DNA from: Mesocentrotus franciscanus
Taxonomy: Eukaryota; Echinodermata; Echinoidea; Camarodonta; Strongylocentrotidae
Direction of reading: 5' to 3'
Length of the DNA: 64,000 nucleotides
Assembly (NCBI GenBank): GCA_037976565.1
Contig: CP137683.1
Span: forward strand, 11,335,665 to 11,399,664
Shown here piece after piece: positions 12,690-24,435 of this stretch. Numbering within the stretch: the stretch's first letter is position 1; the number at the start of each line of letters is the position of its first letter. The translations under genes were made by a program, and so were the position numbers. The notes below the pieces were generated by a model. That model was not told the origin of the DNA. It worked only from the letters and a program-made list of their open reading frames with translations, and did not search any database.

Positions 12690-13329
12690 AAGGAAAAGGA
12701 GTCGAGAACGGTACAACGAATCGTCTCCTTTCTCTAATAATTTAATGAAACGTCAAAGCTTGGGTGAAACTGAATTCAGACCAGGATTAAGAGTCGAGAA
12801 CGGTACAACGAATTGTTCCTCTCTCTAATAATTTAATGAAACGTCCAAGCTTCCGCGCTTCGCGCGGGGGGGAACTGAATCGAGAACGGTACAACGAATC
12901 GTCTTCTTTCTCTAATAATTTAATGAAACGTCAAAGCTTCCGCGCTTCGCGCGGGAGGGGTAAAATTTAATTCAGACAAGGATTAAGAGTCGAGAACGGT
13001 ACAACGGATCGTCTTCTTTCTCTAATAATTTAATGAAACGTCAAAGCTTGGGTGAAACTGAATTCAGACCAGGATTTAGAGTCGAGAACGGTACAACGAA
13101 TCGTTCCTCTCTCTAATAATTTAATGAAACGTCAAAGCTTCCTTCGCGCGGGGGAACTGAATCGAGAACGGTACAACGAATCGTCTTCTTTCTCTAATAA
13201 TTTAATAAAAAGTCAAAGCTTCCGCGCTTCGCGCGGGAGGGTAAAATTAATTCAGACAAGGATTAAGAGTCGAGAACGGTACAACGGATCGTCTTCTTTC
13301 TCTAATAATTTAATGAAACGTCAAAGCTT
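12690..13329 (+). repeat. satellite of alternating 80-118 bp units, block 1
   Basis: Seven occurrences of TCGAGAACGGTACAACG, each followed by CTTTCTCTAATAATTTAATG and AAACGTCAAAGCTT. Many also carry the palindromic CCGCGCTTCGCGCGG. Unit length alternates because some units carry an ATTCAGACAAGGATTAAGAG insert. The array is interrupted at 13330 by a different element and resumes at 15184. Confidence 0.85.
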
Positions 13330-15183
13330 CCGGGGCAGAGGCGGCGCTCCCGGGGGCAGGGGGCACAGTGCCCTCCCACTTTTCAAGAACCCCAAAGTGC
13401 CCCTTTTACATAGGAGAAATGTCCCTTTAACTTTGTAAAAGTGCCCCTTTTACATAGGAAAAGTGCCCTTTTACTTTGACAAGTGCCCTATTAATTTTTA
13501 AAGTGCCCCTTCCCTTTCCACCTCTGATAAGTGCCCCTTTTATGTTGACACTTACCCCTTTTCCTTCAACAAGTTCCCATTTTCCTTTGCAATATTCTCA
13601 TAAGTGCCCTTTTAATCTCTAGTAAGTGCCCCTTTTCAGGTACGAGAAGCGCCCTTTTCACTTTTGATAAGCGCCCTCTTCACCTCTGATAACTGTCCTA
13701 TTCAAATCTGAGAGGTGCCCCTTTTGCTTTGACAGGTGCCCCTTTCCTTTGTAAGAAGTGCCCCTTCCTCTTTTAATAACTACCCCTTTTAACTCGGATA
13801 AACGCATCTTATCTTTTCACATGTGCCCCCTTTCCTTTCTAATAAGTGCCTCTTTTCCTTATGATAAGTGCCCCATTAAAAAAGAGCCCCTTCTCATAAA
13901 TGCCCCCTTTTACCTATGAAAATAGTTCCTTTTCATTCTCATAATAAGTGCCCTTTTTCATCTCTTGTAAATGACCCTATTCAATTCTGCATACTCGTTT
14001 TACTTTGACAAGTGCACCTTCCCCTCCTGATAAGTGCTCTTTTCATCTCTAATAAATGCCACTTTTATTTTGACACGTCCCCTTTTCCTTCCTAATAAAA
14101 GCTCTTTTTCCTTCTTATAAGTGCCCCTTCCCTTCTCATGATTACCTCTTTTCATCTCTGATAAGTGCCTCGTTTATTTTAGCATGTGCCTCTTTTTCTT
14201 TTTAATAAGAGCCACTTCCCTCTTCTAATAAAAGCCCCCCTTTCACCTCCGATAAATGCACCTATTAAAATCTGATCGGTGCCCCTTTTTCAACAAATGC
14301 ACATTTCCCTTTATTATTAGCGCCCATTTTCATTCTCATAAGTGCCTCTTTTCATATATGGTCAGTGCCCCTTTTCAGATGCGATAAGTGCTCCTTTTCA
14401 CCTCTGATAATTACCAGTTTAACAATGATACGTGCCCCTTTTCTTTCTAATAAGGAACCTATCCCTTTTCATAAATGCCCCTTTTCACTTCTTATAAAAG
14501 CCCCTATCAAAATCTGATGGGTGCCTCTTTTCCGTCGACAAATGCCCATTTTCCATTCTCATAAGTGCCTCTTTGTTTAGGTGTAAGAAGTGCTCCATTT
14601 TCACCTCTGGTAATTAGCCTTTGTACTTTGACACGTGCTGCTTTTCTTTTCTAATCCCTTTTATCCCTTTTGGTAAGTGTCCCCTTTTCCTCTCATTATT
14701 AAACGTGCCCCTAATTTCCAGCGACTAAGAGCAATTTCCCCCAAAGCTCGCTCGCTACGCTCGCTCGCATCATAGATGTTATAATTATGTTACTTATCAA
14801 AGGCCTTTTCAGTCTTCCGTTATGAGAATGTGTTTATAATCCCATCAGGATTGGGGTTTTCCTCTTTATAAGATGTACCGGTAATTTTACCTCACAAATC
14901 TTTAAAATTTTCCTCGCTCGCTTTGCTCGCTCGCAAGTGAATTTTCAGACCATAGCATCCAACTGCAAAGTATGATGCTTAACCAATATCTTATATGATG
15001 TATAAAGAGAAACAAATATTAAAATCACCCCTGATAATGTAATCACAATATAGGGGTATATACCAATGTTTAAAAACTTGTATCTTTTCGCTTTGAGATT
15101 TCCCTTTGAAGGTGCCCTTTTTCCAGAAAGTGCCCTTTTTGTTGGTGCCCCCCTTTGGAAGTCGCTCCGCCGCCTCTGTCCGG
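13330..15183 (+). mobile_element. inverted-repeat element with internal GTGCCCCTTTT tandem repeats, inserted in the satellite
   Basis: The left end CCGGGGCAGAGGCGGCG and the reverse complement of the right end (CCGGACAGAGGCGGCGG) are near-identical, so the unit is a terminal-inverted-repeat element of about 1.85 kb. From 13370 to about 14720 it is filled with degenerate tandem units of about 30-35 bp built on AAGTGCCCCTTTTCCTTT. After that come TCGCTCGCTACGCTCGCTCG-type words. Both sides of the element are the AACGTCAAAGCTT satellite. A shorter relative lies at about 63290-63620. No transposase is visible, so it must depend on another element if mobile. Confidence 0.7.
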
Positions 15184-15852
15184 GAAAGTGAATCGAGAAC
15201 GGTACAACGAATCGTCTTCTTTCTCTAATAATTTAATGAAACGTCAAAGCTTCCGCGCTTCGCGCGAGGGTTGAAACTGAATTCAGACAAGAAATAAGAG
15301 TCGAGAACGGTAGAACGCATCGTCCTCTTTCTCTAATATTTAATGAAACCTCAAAGCTTCCGCGCTTCGCGCGGAGAAACTGAATTCAGACAAGGATTAA
15401 GAGTCGAGAACAGTACAACGAATCGTCTTCTTTCTCTAATAATTTAATGAAACGTCAAAGCTTTCGCGCTTCGCGCGGAAGGGGGGACTGAATTCAGACA
15501 AGGATTAAGAGTCGAGAACGGTACAACGAAAGATCGTTCCTTTCTCTAATAATTTAATGAAACGTCAAAGCTTCTGCGCTTCGCGCGGGAGGAAATTTAA
15601 TTCAGACAAGGATTAAGAGTCGAGAACGGTACAACGAATCGTCTTCTTTCTCTAATTTAATGAAACGTCAAAGCTTCCAGGGAAGTGAATCGAGAACGGT
15701 ATAACGAATCGTCTTCTTTCTCTAATAATTTAATGAAACGTCAAAGCTTCCGCGCTTCGCGCGAGAGGGAAAACTCAATTCAGACAAGGATTAAGAGTCG
15801 AGAACGGTACAACGAATCGTCTTCTTTCTCTAATAATTTAACGAAACGTCTC
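15184..15852 (+). repeat. satellite of alternating 80-118 bp units, block 2
   Basis: Continuation of the TCGAGAACGGTACAACG satellite on the far side of the inserted element, with seven more units. The unit at about 15676 reads AAGCTTCCAGGGAAGTGAAT, which is what the interrupted unit would look like without the insert. Confidence 0.85.
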
Positions 15853-16050
15853 AAACCCAAAAATACGGTCCTATCACGCGAATGAGAACTTCTATCGTTT
15901 TTGTGATTATTATTATCCTTGTGATATCATCCTCATCTACATGCCCCCAATAAAAAAATACGGCCCTTTCACGCGAATGACATCTTCTATCGTTTTGGTG
16001 ATTATTATCCTTGCCATACATTATCATCCTCATTTACATGAACCACAACC
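15853..16050 (+). repeat. tandem repeat of about 105 bp, right block
   Basis: Same unit as 11195-11440: CGCGAATGAGAACTTCTATC, then GTTTTTGTGATTATTATTAT and CATCCTCATCTACATG. It marks the outer boundary of the nested stack. Confidence 0.7.
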
Positions 16051-16154
16051 AAAAAAGGGATAATCATCAGAATATTCATGATGGATTCCGATTTATCAAA
16101 TTGTCTCCGATGTATTTCAGCGTTATATTGCGAAGAAGAACAAGAATGTATGTC

Positions 16155-16460
16155 AATACATCCAGTGGCGGATCCAGGGCCCGGGCCCCGGGCCCTCCTA
16201 GCAAAAAAACAGGTAAAAACACCCTTTTGAAGAAAAAGAAGATGGACCCTCCTGGCGCCCGAGGGGTGGGGGTGGCGGTGGAAAAAAAAATTACCCTTCC
16301 CGTAGGAAATTTTTTTAGGATGCCCCAAAAAAAAAAAAAAAAAAAATTGTGCTCACTACCTCTGGCGCCCAAGGGGGTGGTGGCGGTGGAAAAAATAACT
16401 CTTCCCGGATGGAAAACCTTTTTTTCGGGTGCCAAAAAAAAAAATTGTGCTCACAACCCC
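16155..16460 (+). mobile_element. GGCGGATCCAGGG-type repeat fragment, internally duplicated
   Basis: Starts with AGTGGCGGATCCAGGGCCC, a terminus seen in many dispersed animal repeats. Two tandem copies of a CCTCTGGCGCCC...GTGGCGGTGGAAAAAA block each follow a poly-A-rich stretch. Relatives with ACAGGTAAAAACACCCTTTT-like and GGATCCGCCCCT-like words occur at 22049-22162 and 62935-63330. Open frames here are low-complexity and not genes. Confidence 0.5.
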
Positions 16461-16487
16461 GAGAGGGAAAAGGTGAAAGGGGTACAG

Positions 16488-16855
16488 AAAGAAGAGAGAG
16501 AGAGAGAGAGAAATAGTGAGAGAAAGAAAGAGGAAGGGGATGAGTGATAAATTAAAGAGAGAAGCGATGAGAGAGAGAGAGAGAGACAGAGACAGAAATA
16601 TACATCGAAAGAGAAATAAATAGAGAAAGAGTAGAATGGTATGGGGTAGAGAAATAAAGAGAGAGGGAGAGGGAGAGAGAAGGGATAGAGAAGAGAGAGA
16701 GAAGGGATAGAGAAGAGAGAGAGAGAGAGAGAGAGGAGAGAAGAGAGAGGAGAGAAGGGATATCGAAGAGAGAAAGAGAGAGAGAGGAGGGGGAGATGAG
16801 AGGGATATAGAAGCGAAAGAGAGAGAGAGAGAATATCAAGTGAGAGTAACATAGG
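16488..16855 (+). repeat. GA-rich microsatellite tract
   Basis: About 370 bp of imperfect (GA)n and GAGAGG/GAAAGA units on the plus strand. The long serine/leucine-rich frames on the other strand are products of the tract. Confidence 0.9.
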
Positions 16856-17880
16856 TCCACGGCTATAGAAAGAGAGACTCTCTTTCTATAGCCGTATAGT
16901 ATCATGGAGCTAGAAGACTCCATGATAGTATACATTATATACGGAAAGGGAGATATTAGTCCAAAACACGTGTAGCAATTCACGAATCACTGACCTCTCT
17001 GACCTCTACCCGAGGTGCGAGTGGCAGAACAACATTCCTCAATAAGGGATGATCTCAAAATAAGAATGTGCAGTACATGATTGACGGTTGGGGAAAACGT
17101 CAAGTCGACCTAATTATTGATTATTAAATCTTTGTTTGTATGATTAAACGTATCTTCTTCTTTTTTAAATAAAGAAATAAAAAATAAATAATGTTACGTT
17201 CTGTCTATAAATGATTACCCCATGGAGCTCCATGATTACCCCAAACTGTCCCTGTACAACGACTTTGCGGGGTATATTGAGATCATCCCCGAAATACATG
17301 TGCTCAGAAAATGCAAGCCTGGGATGCGTCTTCGGGCCAAGCCAACGCACATACTATACTACACTGCACTGGGCCTGGGATCAATGCCAGCGTGTCAATG
17401 CACAATCACTCCCACAACATACAGACACGGCCCGTTCGTTCACAGAGCCGGCGAAACAGCATAGCCGAGTCATAACAAATGCATTTCAATTTGAAAACAC
17501 AGAAACGATTAAGAGATGGAAATGGAAAAATAAGTTAAAGAGAACAACACTGAATATTCCGGCAGGACCGAGCATGAAATGCATAGATTTACGCACTGAA
17601 TTAAGTACAGTAATTGCAGTAAAGATGGCGGCCTGATCGATTATAAAATTATATATTACGATTACAGTGTACAGACAAGTATTTTTCTCTTTTAATTAAC
17701 GAGACAGAATAAAAATCATACACTAAGGCAACTTGACTTAAAAAAATTATCTTCATGATTATATATATTTGATTAGTCTGGTAATATGATTTGGTGTCAA
17801 AACATGTTAATTATTACACTTTGACAATAGTGTTATATATGTGTTATGCTCTTCAGATGACATGTAAATTTTCGAACTGA
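16856..17880. other. intergenic sequence with short inverted repeats, no gene supported
   Basis: Contains CATGGAG...CTCCATG at 16903-16925 and a related CCCATGGAGCTCCATG palindrome near 17219-17234. A 141-codon frame at 17211-17636 has no recognisable domain and is overlapped by another frame. The motif AAGATGGCGGC near 17622 resembles a YY1-type start context, but the frame stops after three codons. Confidence 0.4.
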
Positions 17881-17889
17881 GAGGGAGCT

Positions 17890-18071
17890 ATACCAAATTT
17901 ACCGGGAGCACCGGTAAATTTTTAAAATTTTTTTTTCTCCAAATCAAAAGTGTTTTAGAGCCCAATTTTGTTAGAGTTGAGTGTTCTAACACTAGGCTTC
18001 ACAATGATAATGAAAATTTTAAATTTCATGATCCACAAAAATTGAAATATTCCCAAAACTTTGTATTACCT
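17890..18071 (+). mobile_element. TTAA-type DNA transposon family A, copy 2 (right half only)
   Basis: Matches the right part of the element at 42123-43677: ACCGGGAGCACCGGTAAATTT-type hairpin, AGTGTTTTAGAGCC, TCTAACACTAG, ATTTCATGATCC and a right end CCAAAACTTTGTATTACCT. TTAA follows at 18072-18075. The left half is missing or too diverged to trace. Confidence 0.65.
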
Positions 18072-18079
18072 TTAAGACT

Positions 18080-19180
18080 TTAAGGATTCATAACTTTATA
18101 TTTCATCAGATTTTTCTTAAACTTTCCCTGCTTTTTGTCTGTAGTTTTTCTGCTTTTCTCAAAACCATCATAATTTCAAGGTAGACTTCCCTTTGATAAC
18201 CAAGTTTCATCAGTGTGTGTAGTGAACCCTCCTCATTTTCCAATACACTTTTGCAATATGATTAAATAGTTATAGATTAATTGTAATGCATTGAAGTGTC
18301 CTCTTTGCAAGATCAGATTTTCATAATTTCATGATCTGATTTAGAGCTGTTGTAATGCTCACTCTAATGAAACAGTACTGGAATTGTTATGTACCTACAT
18401 GTACTATACACTCAGTCGTAAACTTTGTCATACTCAGAAAGATATCCTGCTAATCTATGATCATGGTTCTATTAAACTATAAATATGCACATATAATGTA
18501 ATATTTTCAATTAAACCTCACTTGCAGAAAGAGGAAATCAACAAGTGGCACCATTCATGTATTCCTCCAAAGTACCCATGCCACTCTTGCCTTAGCTGAA
18601 CTTGCCTGAAAGAGTCAATGACAAATTTAAGGTAATAAAAATTAAAAAAATGTGTAGATAGAAAAAATGCCTCACTTTTCAACATGCTGTGGTTATTATC
18701 TCTTAATAGATTATATGCCAAAGGGGTTACAGTATAAGAGAACCTTTTCCACATTTGTAGGAAGATACCCATAAGATATATATTAAAAATAGAATTTTCA
18801 ATCATTTTCTCTATAGATAAATGTACAGTATATGAAGAATGATATCTAGGGATTTGATAATGACATGTTCGATAATGATCAGTTTGTGTTCTTAATTAGA
18901 TGCATTCATTCATTCCTCAAAGAAGGCTTTGGAGCATACATGAATTTGAAAAAGAGATCTATCCCACTTTAATTGTTACATGTAGGTTAAAGAATTGATA
19001 TGATTTTTAAAATTGTATTTGAGACCTTTTGTAAAACCCTGATAGAATCAATTTGATTTGTTCACTCGATTGTATTTTTATCATCCACGCTATCATTTTC
19101 TTCTTTTTCTATGCAGGCTTGAAGTAAGACACATGTGCAGCGTTTCAGTCGAAAATGAATTCCACCCATTCAAAATTGGT
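18080..19180. other. intergenic sequence, no gene seen
   Basis: AT-rich sequence without a supportable coding frame or recognised repeat. Confidence 0.5.
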
Positions 19181-19184
19181 TATA

Positions 19185-19658
19185 GGATCTTGTCCATTTG
19201 TCCATATTTGTGTATGCATGTGAAACATGGACCATAACAGCAGACATTGAAAGAAGGATACAGGCACTGGAGATGAGATGTTTCCCAAACTCCTCAGTAT
19301 CTGGTATAGCGATCACATAACCAATGAGGTAGTGAAAATCAAAATTGGAAACACCATCAGGCCGTATGAAGACCTCCTGACTTCAGTGAAAAGATGCAAA
19401 CTAAAGTGGTACGGGCACGTCACACGATCATCTGGACTGGCCAAGACTATCCTACAGGAACAGTACAAGGAGGGAGACGAAAAGGCAGACAGAGGAAACG
19501 ATGGGAAGACAACATTAAAGAGTGGCCTTGACGGGACCATCGTGCTTCGTAGAGCCGAGAACCCCGAGGAGTGGAGGAAGCTGGTTGTAAAATCTTCAGT
19601 GGTGCCCCAACAGTCAGCCAGACTGGGGATAGGTGAAGGTGAAGGTGAAGGAAGCTAA
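19185..19658 (+). pseudogene. non-LTR retrotransposon reverse transcriptase C-terminal fragment
   Basis: On the plus strand the frames show YACETWTITADIERRIQAL, then after a frameshift LLSIWYSDHITNEVVK and PYEDLLTSVKRCKLKWYGHV, then TRSSGLAKTILQ. A second disruption follows, and the tail has ENPEEWRKLVVKSSVVPQ with a stop shortly after. This is the standard C-terminal block after the palm/thumb of invertebrate LINE reverse transcriptases. The YACETWT, KLKWYGHV and WRKLV signatures are decisive. At least two frameshifts make it non-functional. It appears to be the same family as the fragment at the left window edge and ends close to the natural stop codon, so it is a 5'-truncated copy. Confidence 0.8.
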
Positions 19659-19699
19659 GAATCAGATAGTTAGACATTATATTGGATCATTTATCCTTT

Positions 19700-21795
19700 C
19701 CTTCAAAAGGAATAGTCCCAATATTAATGTTGCTTTATAGCACATAAACAATGCTTTTCATTGGCAATATTCCAGTATGCTTATTATTAATTTCATCAAA
19801 CATTACAAAGTAAGAGGGAGAAACACTGTCATTTGAAAGTTACGAATCATAAAATCGAAATGGAAGTCATAATCATTTCACTGTCTAACTATCTGATTCA
19901 TAGTTTCAAGATCCAGCATGTACGAGTTAGTGCAATTCTTTTCTCTTCACTTCAACCACGTTGATTTACTTAGCATGTTACTAGGTACATCAATTGATGA
20001 GAAAATGTAGCAAAACACTCAAAATTGTTGTAGTTTTAAAATTAAAGTTGAAAGTTTCCTAAAAGTGAATTTTAGAACACTCCTTCAACTGACATGCATG
20101 GACGTTATACTTATTAATTTCCATACATTAATGTCTTTGTAATGCATGTTAACAAAACAAACAAAAAATGTTAACCATTTTTGTCATTTCCTGTGCAATT
20201 ATTTTCACATCCTGGCTTAATAGTACATAAAAGGTGCTCTTTCATTTTCAATATTTCAGGACATGCATGTGCATTATGATACATGCAGGTATAGTTGGTC
20301 AAGTAAGAATACATTTTACAGCGTGCTCACTATGAATTAATTAAATCGCCATTGAATCTAAAAGGTATTTTATACTTCATTGGATATTTAGAAGAAATAA
20401 GTGGGAGGATAGCTTCAATTTTTTTTTTTTAATCAAGTGTATCCATAATGATGTGAATATGTACATGTACGCTTGTTGCATATGATTCTTTCTTGGTATC
20501 AAAGCTGTAATAATTTTATATTTATGATTCAACATAATACTTGTACCTTTGTTTGTTAAAAAGTAAAGATTTCATACTTTTTCAAAATGGTAGTGTAAAG
20601 AATAATGTAACACTGATGTTAAGGAAAAGTACTTCAGGATGTAACATTTATTCTCTATAAGTATCAACTAAAATGTAAGTTTTCAAATGAGATACTATTT
20701 TGTCCCCAGATGAAATAAGTAATGGATCTTTTTGTTAAATGTCAGCAAATTATCTGAATGTTCATGTGTATATCAAATCTTGTACATGTACCGGAAGTTT
20801 CTATGGCTAATATAGTTTGGAGGACTTAGAGAGTTAGAGATAGAAAAACTGCTGATTGATTAATTACTCTTCTTTGCATTGTTCACTCTATTTTCAATCC
20901 GGTAAGGAAAGGGAAAATTAGTAGAAACCAACAAAGTATTTCCAAAGCAATTGCATTTCTCTTATCCTGTAATGTATCTTTCTCTTCAATAAAAGCAAAT
21001 GCGAGGGTTGTCCACATCACATCACAACTACACAACAGTTTAATTGAAATTAACATACATATTACATGTACATTTGTGTATTGTGGAATGACTTAGAAGA
21101 TTTCATAATTTGTTATTATTATCCAGTTCATTTAAATTTCACCAATGCATTTCTTCAATATTTCTACTTTTCCTCGGAGCATATGTTGTGAAGTTATGGA
21201 TACTCCTTGTCAGTTCCATCATGTTATGTCAACGAGCTTACACTGTATGCATGTACATATCCTTTTTGCAATGTACATGTACTACCAAAATGTTAACAAT
21301 ATTGTTTTAGATATAAAATATACAGTTAACAAGTGAATTATTCATACTCCTTGTAAATGTGATTTTTTTTTTTTTTGGGGTGTGTATTTTTTGTAACTTA
21401 AGAATAAAAGGTTGACTGGGTGAATTAGGGCCCTTTTAGAAAGAAATGTACATGTAGTTGTAACGTTTTCAAATGGATGAAAGTTTTACGGTGTAATTGT
21501 TTAAATCAAGAATTTGTAATCCTGTTTTCATTTTTGCACAATAGTTGTGTTAAAATTGCTATTAGAAAGCTAAAACTTTTAAAAATATGTCACATTGAAA
21601 ATGGACTAGACTGAATAATTTTGAATATGCAATATCTATGAAAATTATCAACTGCTTCAAAGTATGAACCACAACATTAAGAGTGGTTTCCAGGGAACTT
21701 ACATGATTTGCATATTTAGACCTATGTTATCGAAATTTAAACTGAAGGCTTACTTTGGCCAACAACACCAAATTCATTGAAAACTTTACTGTGAA
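19700..21795. other. intergenic sequence, no gene seen
   Basis: Two kilobases of AT-rich sequence. Frames near 21110-21336 overlap each other and show no domain. No mobile element was recognised. Confidence 0.5.
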
Positions 21796-21798
21796 TAG

Positions 21799-22230
21799 AT
21801 GAAGATGATGATGGTAATAGTGATGATGTTGATGGTGATGATGGTAGTAGTAATGATGATGATGATGATAATGAAGGTAGTAATGATGGTAATAGGGATG
21901 ATGATGATAATGAAGGTAGTAATGCTGGTGGTGATGGTAGTAGTGATGATGGTGGTGATAATGATGATAATGATTGTAGTAGTGGTGATGATGATGGTAG
22001 TAGTGACGATGATGGTAGAAGTGATGATAATGATGGTAGTAGTGATGATCAGGGCCTGGCCCCCAAAAAAATAGTGCTTATTCACCGGCTGGCTAAGTCG
22101 CCGCTAAATATTTTCTCATGAATTGGGTCCCCCCTCCTGCCACCGGCTGGATCCGCCCCTAGTGATGATGATGATCTTGGTGGTGATGATTTTGATGATA
22201 TGATGATGATCTTGGTGGTGATGATTTTGA
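21799..22230 (+). repeat. GAT/GGTAGTAAT microsatellite
   Basis: Imperfect (GATGAT)n with GGTAGTAGT interruptions, interrupted by the insert at 22049-22162. The methionine/valine-rich and isoleucine/threonine-rich frames on the two strands are artefacts of the tract. Confidence 0.9.
22049..22162 (+). mobile_element. short repeat element inserted in the GAT microsatellite
   Basis: A foreign block beginning CAGGGCCTGGCCCCC and ending CCGGCTGGATCCGCCCC sits between TAGTGATGAT on the left and TAGTGATGATGAT on the right. This suggests an 8-10 bp target duplication, but the surrounding microsatellite makes it uncertain. The inner words CCGGCTGGCTAAGTCGCCGC and TAAATATTTTCTCATGAATT recur at 63150-63200, so this is a member of that family. 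Confidence 0.6.
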
Positions 22231-22517
22231 TGATACATGTATAATAATGATATTTATACAATAATATTAATACATGTACTAATAATCATGAAGATAAGGG
22301 CCACATAATAATATCCCACTCCTTAAAGCAATTTCAATTATTAAAAACAAGTAAACTAATACTTTTTAATTGTGCATTTTAAATTCAAATATTTTGTATG
22401 ACTGGATCGACACAAGTACATGTAACTACAGAAACAAATAAACCTTGTCATACAATTCAACAGGGCATATGAATCATCATTACCATCACCAATGTCATCA
22501 TCAACCCCCTTCCCCTC

Positions 22518-22546
22518 TTCTCTCTCTCTCTCTCTCTCTCTTTCTC
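22518..22546 (+). repeat. CT microsatellite
   Basis: (CT)n run of about 28 bp next to a short polypyrimidine segment. Confidence 0.85.
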
Positions 22547-22869
22547 CCTAGGCGGTAATCACATGAATAGAAATGTTGGTCACATTTTAACACTAAGTTG
22601 ATCGGCATTGATGACCGAACAATAATCACCATAGTCATCCAAGCAATGTACGAGAAATTTTGTGAAAAAATAGCTTATTCGGGTGCAGCGACTAAACAGC
22701 CTTTTAAACTTCTTTCTTTTTTTTTTGTTCTTGTTCTTGTTCTTTATTTTATCTTCTTCTTTCTCTTCTTCTTCTTCTTCTCCAAGTTCATAAATCAAAT
22801 ATGCACTATATTATTCAAGATTATTTGGTTATCAAAGTTTTGACATGTTGCTGTGGTCCGATTTGTCTC

Positions 22870-23820
22870 TATAGTCGGGTAGCTTTAATAGTGAAATTAC
22901 CATTACTTGCCGGATAAAAGCACCATTTTTGGTACAGGGCTTCCTCAGGACCTACTAAACGATATTAGGCTAGGAGCCCCCGACAAAAATTTCAATTTAA
23001 GGGTGTGGGGCGGGGGCGTATTTTTGGAGCCCCCAAATAATTTTATAACATTGATTTGTTGTTGTGCAAATGCCATTTTTGGTACACGGCTTCCTTAGGA
23101 CCTACTGAACGGTATTAGGGTAGGAGTCCCCGGAAAGAATATCATATGAGGGTGTGGGGCGGGGGCGTCGCCTCGTAGCCCACAAATAATTTAGAAGGTA
23201 ATATAACATTGGGTTATTGTTGTACAAACGCTATCTTTGGTACAGGGCTTCATTAGGACCTGCTGAATGAGGTAGGGTATAGAGCTCCCGGCATAACTAT
23301 TCATATATGTGTGATTGGGGCCCCATGGCGTTTGTACAACAAAAACGCAATGATATATTACATAAATTATTTGTGGATTACGAGGCGACGCCCCGCCATA
23401 TGATATTCTTGCCGGGAGCACCTACCATATATCATTCAGTAGGTCCTAAAAAGCCGTGTACCAAAATGGCATTCTACAACAACAAATCGATGTTATAGTA
23501 CCTTCACTTAATTATTTGGGTGCTACGAGGCGATGCCCCGCCCCACACACCTTATATGATATTTTGCCGGGGCCCTACCCTAATATCGTTCAGTAGGTCC
23601 TAAGGAACCAAAAATGGCATTTGTACAACAACAAATCAATGTTATAAACTTATTTGGGGCTCCAAAAGACGCCCCCGCCCCCAACCTTAAATTGAATTTT
23701 TTGCCGGGAGCTCCTAGTCTATTATCGTTTAGTAGGTCATAAGGAAGCCCTGTACCAAAAATGGTGCTTTTATCCGGCAAGTAACGATAATCGATAAATT
23801 TGACGCTATTACTACTGCAC
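22870..23820. mobile_element. fold-back element: three tandem units facing three inverted units
   Basis: The left half has three direct repeats of about 170-190 bp, each with CCATTTTTGGTACAGGGCTT (or a variant), AGGACCTACTGAAC, GGTAGGAGCCCC-like words and GGTGTGGGGCGGGGGCGT. The right half has three units of the same kind in the opposite orientation. The outer ends CTTGCCGGATAAAAGCACC and GGTGCTTTTATCCGGCAAG are exact reverse complements, and the centre is near 23330. The whole is a palindrome of about 0.95 kb with repeated arms, as in fold-back transposons. No transposase is encoded. Confidence 0.8.
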
Positions 23821-23879
23821 TTTGCAATCAATAATTGTCAAATAACGCTTCATATAGTAAACGAGTCTGAAGAAGGAGA

Positions 23880-24430
23880 CTATAGGCCACTTGCGTAGTT
23901 TAATTTCTTTATTTGCGTTAGTTGCAAAAGAGTCAATAGAGGGCGTTTTCCAGTTTGAGCAGCGGTACATAGTCTCATAATTCTGTCGCTGTAAAGTTGG
24001 AAGTAAAATATCCGAAGTAACTGAGGCAAACCCCTATTTTTTTCTTCAAATTTACCTTTAATTTTGTTTTGCAGATGAATAATTTCGTGACGGGTCACAT
24101 ATCATGATTGTTAAAGAATAACAACACTCTCTATCTCAATATTTCAAAGTGCATGTATATTTACGTTTTTATACCAATGTTTAAAAAAATACTTTTCCGC
24201 TTTTTCTTTTTATTGTCATAAACAAGAAAGGATCAATACTTATCAATTGAATTCATTTAAAAGATATGTTTGTATAGTTTTATTTGTTGCATGATGCCTA
24301 ATCTGCAAATTATTCATCATGATAATCTTCCATTTAAAGAAAATATTTGTTCTTCTTGTTTTGAAATTTGATCGGTGGTCGTCTAATCGGACATTTTAGA
24401 GAAGGAGCGGGGATTCATTAATTTGTATTA
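23880..24430. other. intergenic sequence, no gene seen
   Basis: AT-rich sequence without a recognised gene or repeat. Confidence 0.45.
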
Positions 24431-24435
24431 AGAAC

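Noticed and set aside
13052..13438. 128-codon frame reading through the satellite
   Set aside because: The repeated RERYNESSSFSNNLMKRQSF pattern is the satellite translated, not a protein repeat under selection.
12690..15852. CRISPR array
   Set aside because: Regular repeats are present, but the spacers are also repeated, so it is satellite DNA.
16451..16983. Serine/leucine-rich frames of 133-143 codons
   Set aside because: Products of a GA microsatellite.
17211..17636. 141-codon frame with a MAA-type end and AAGATGGCGGC motif
   Set aside because: No domain, overlapped by another frame of similar quality, and the ATGGCGGCC start is followed at once by a stop.
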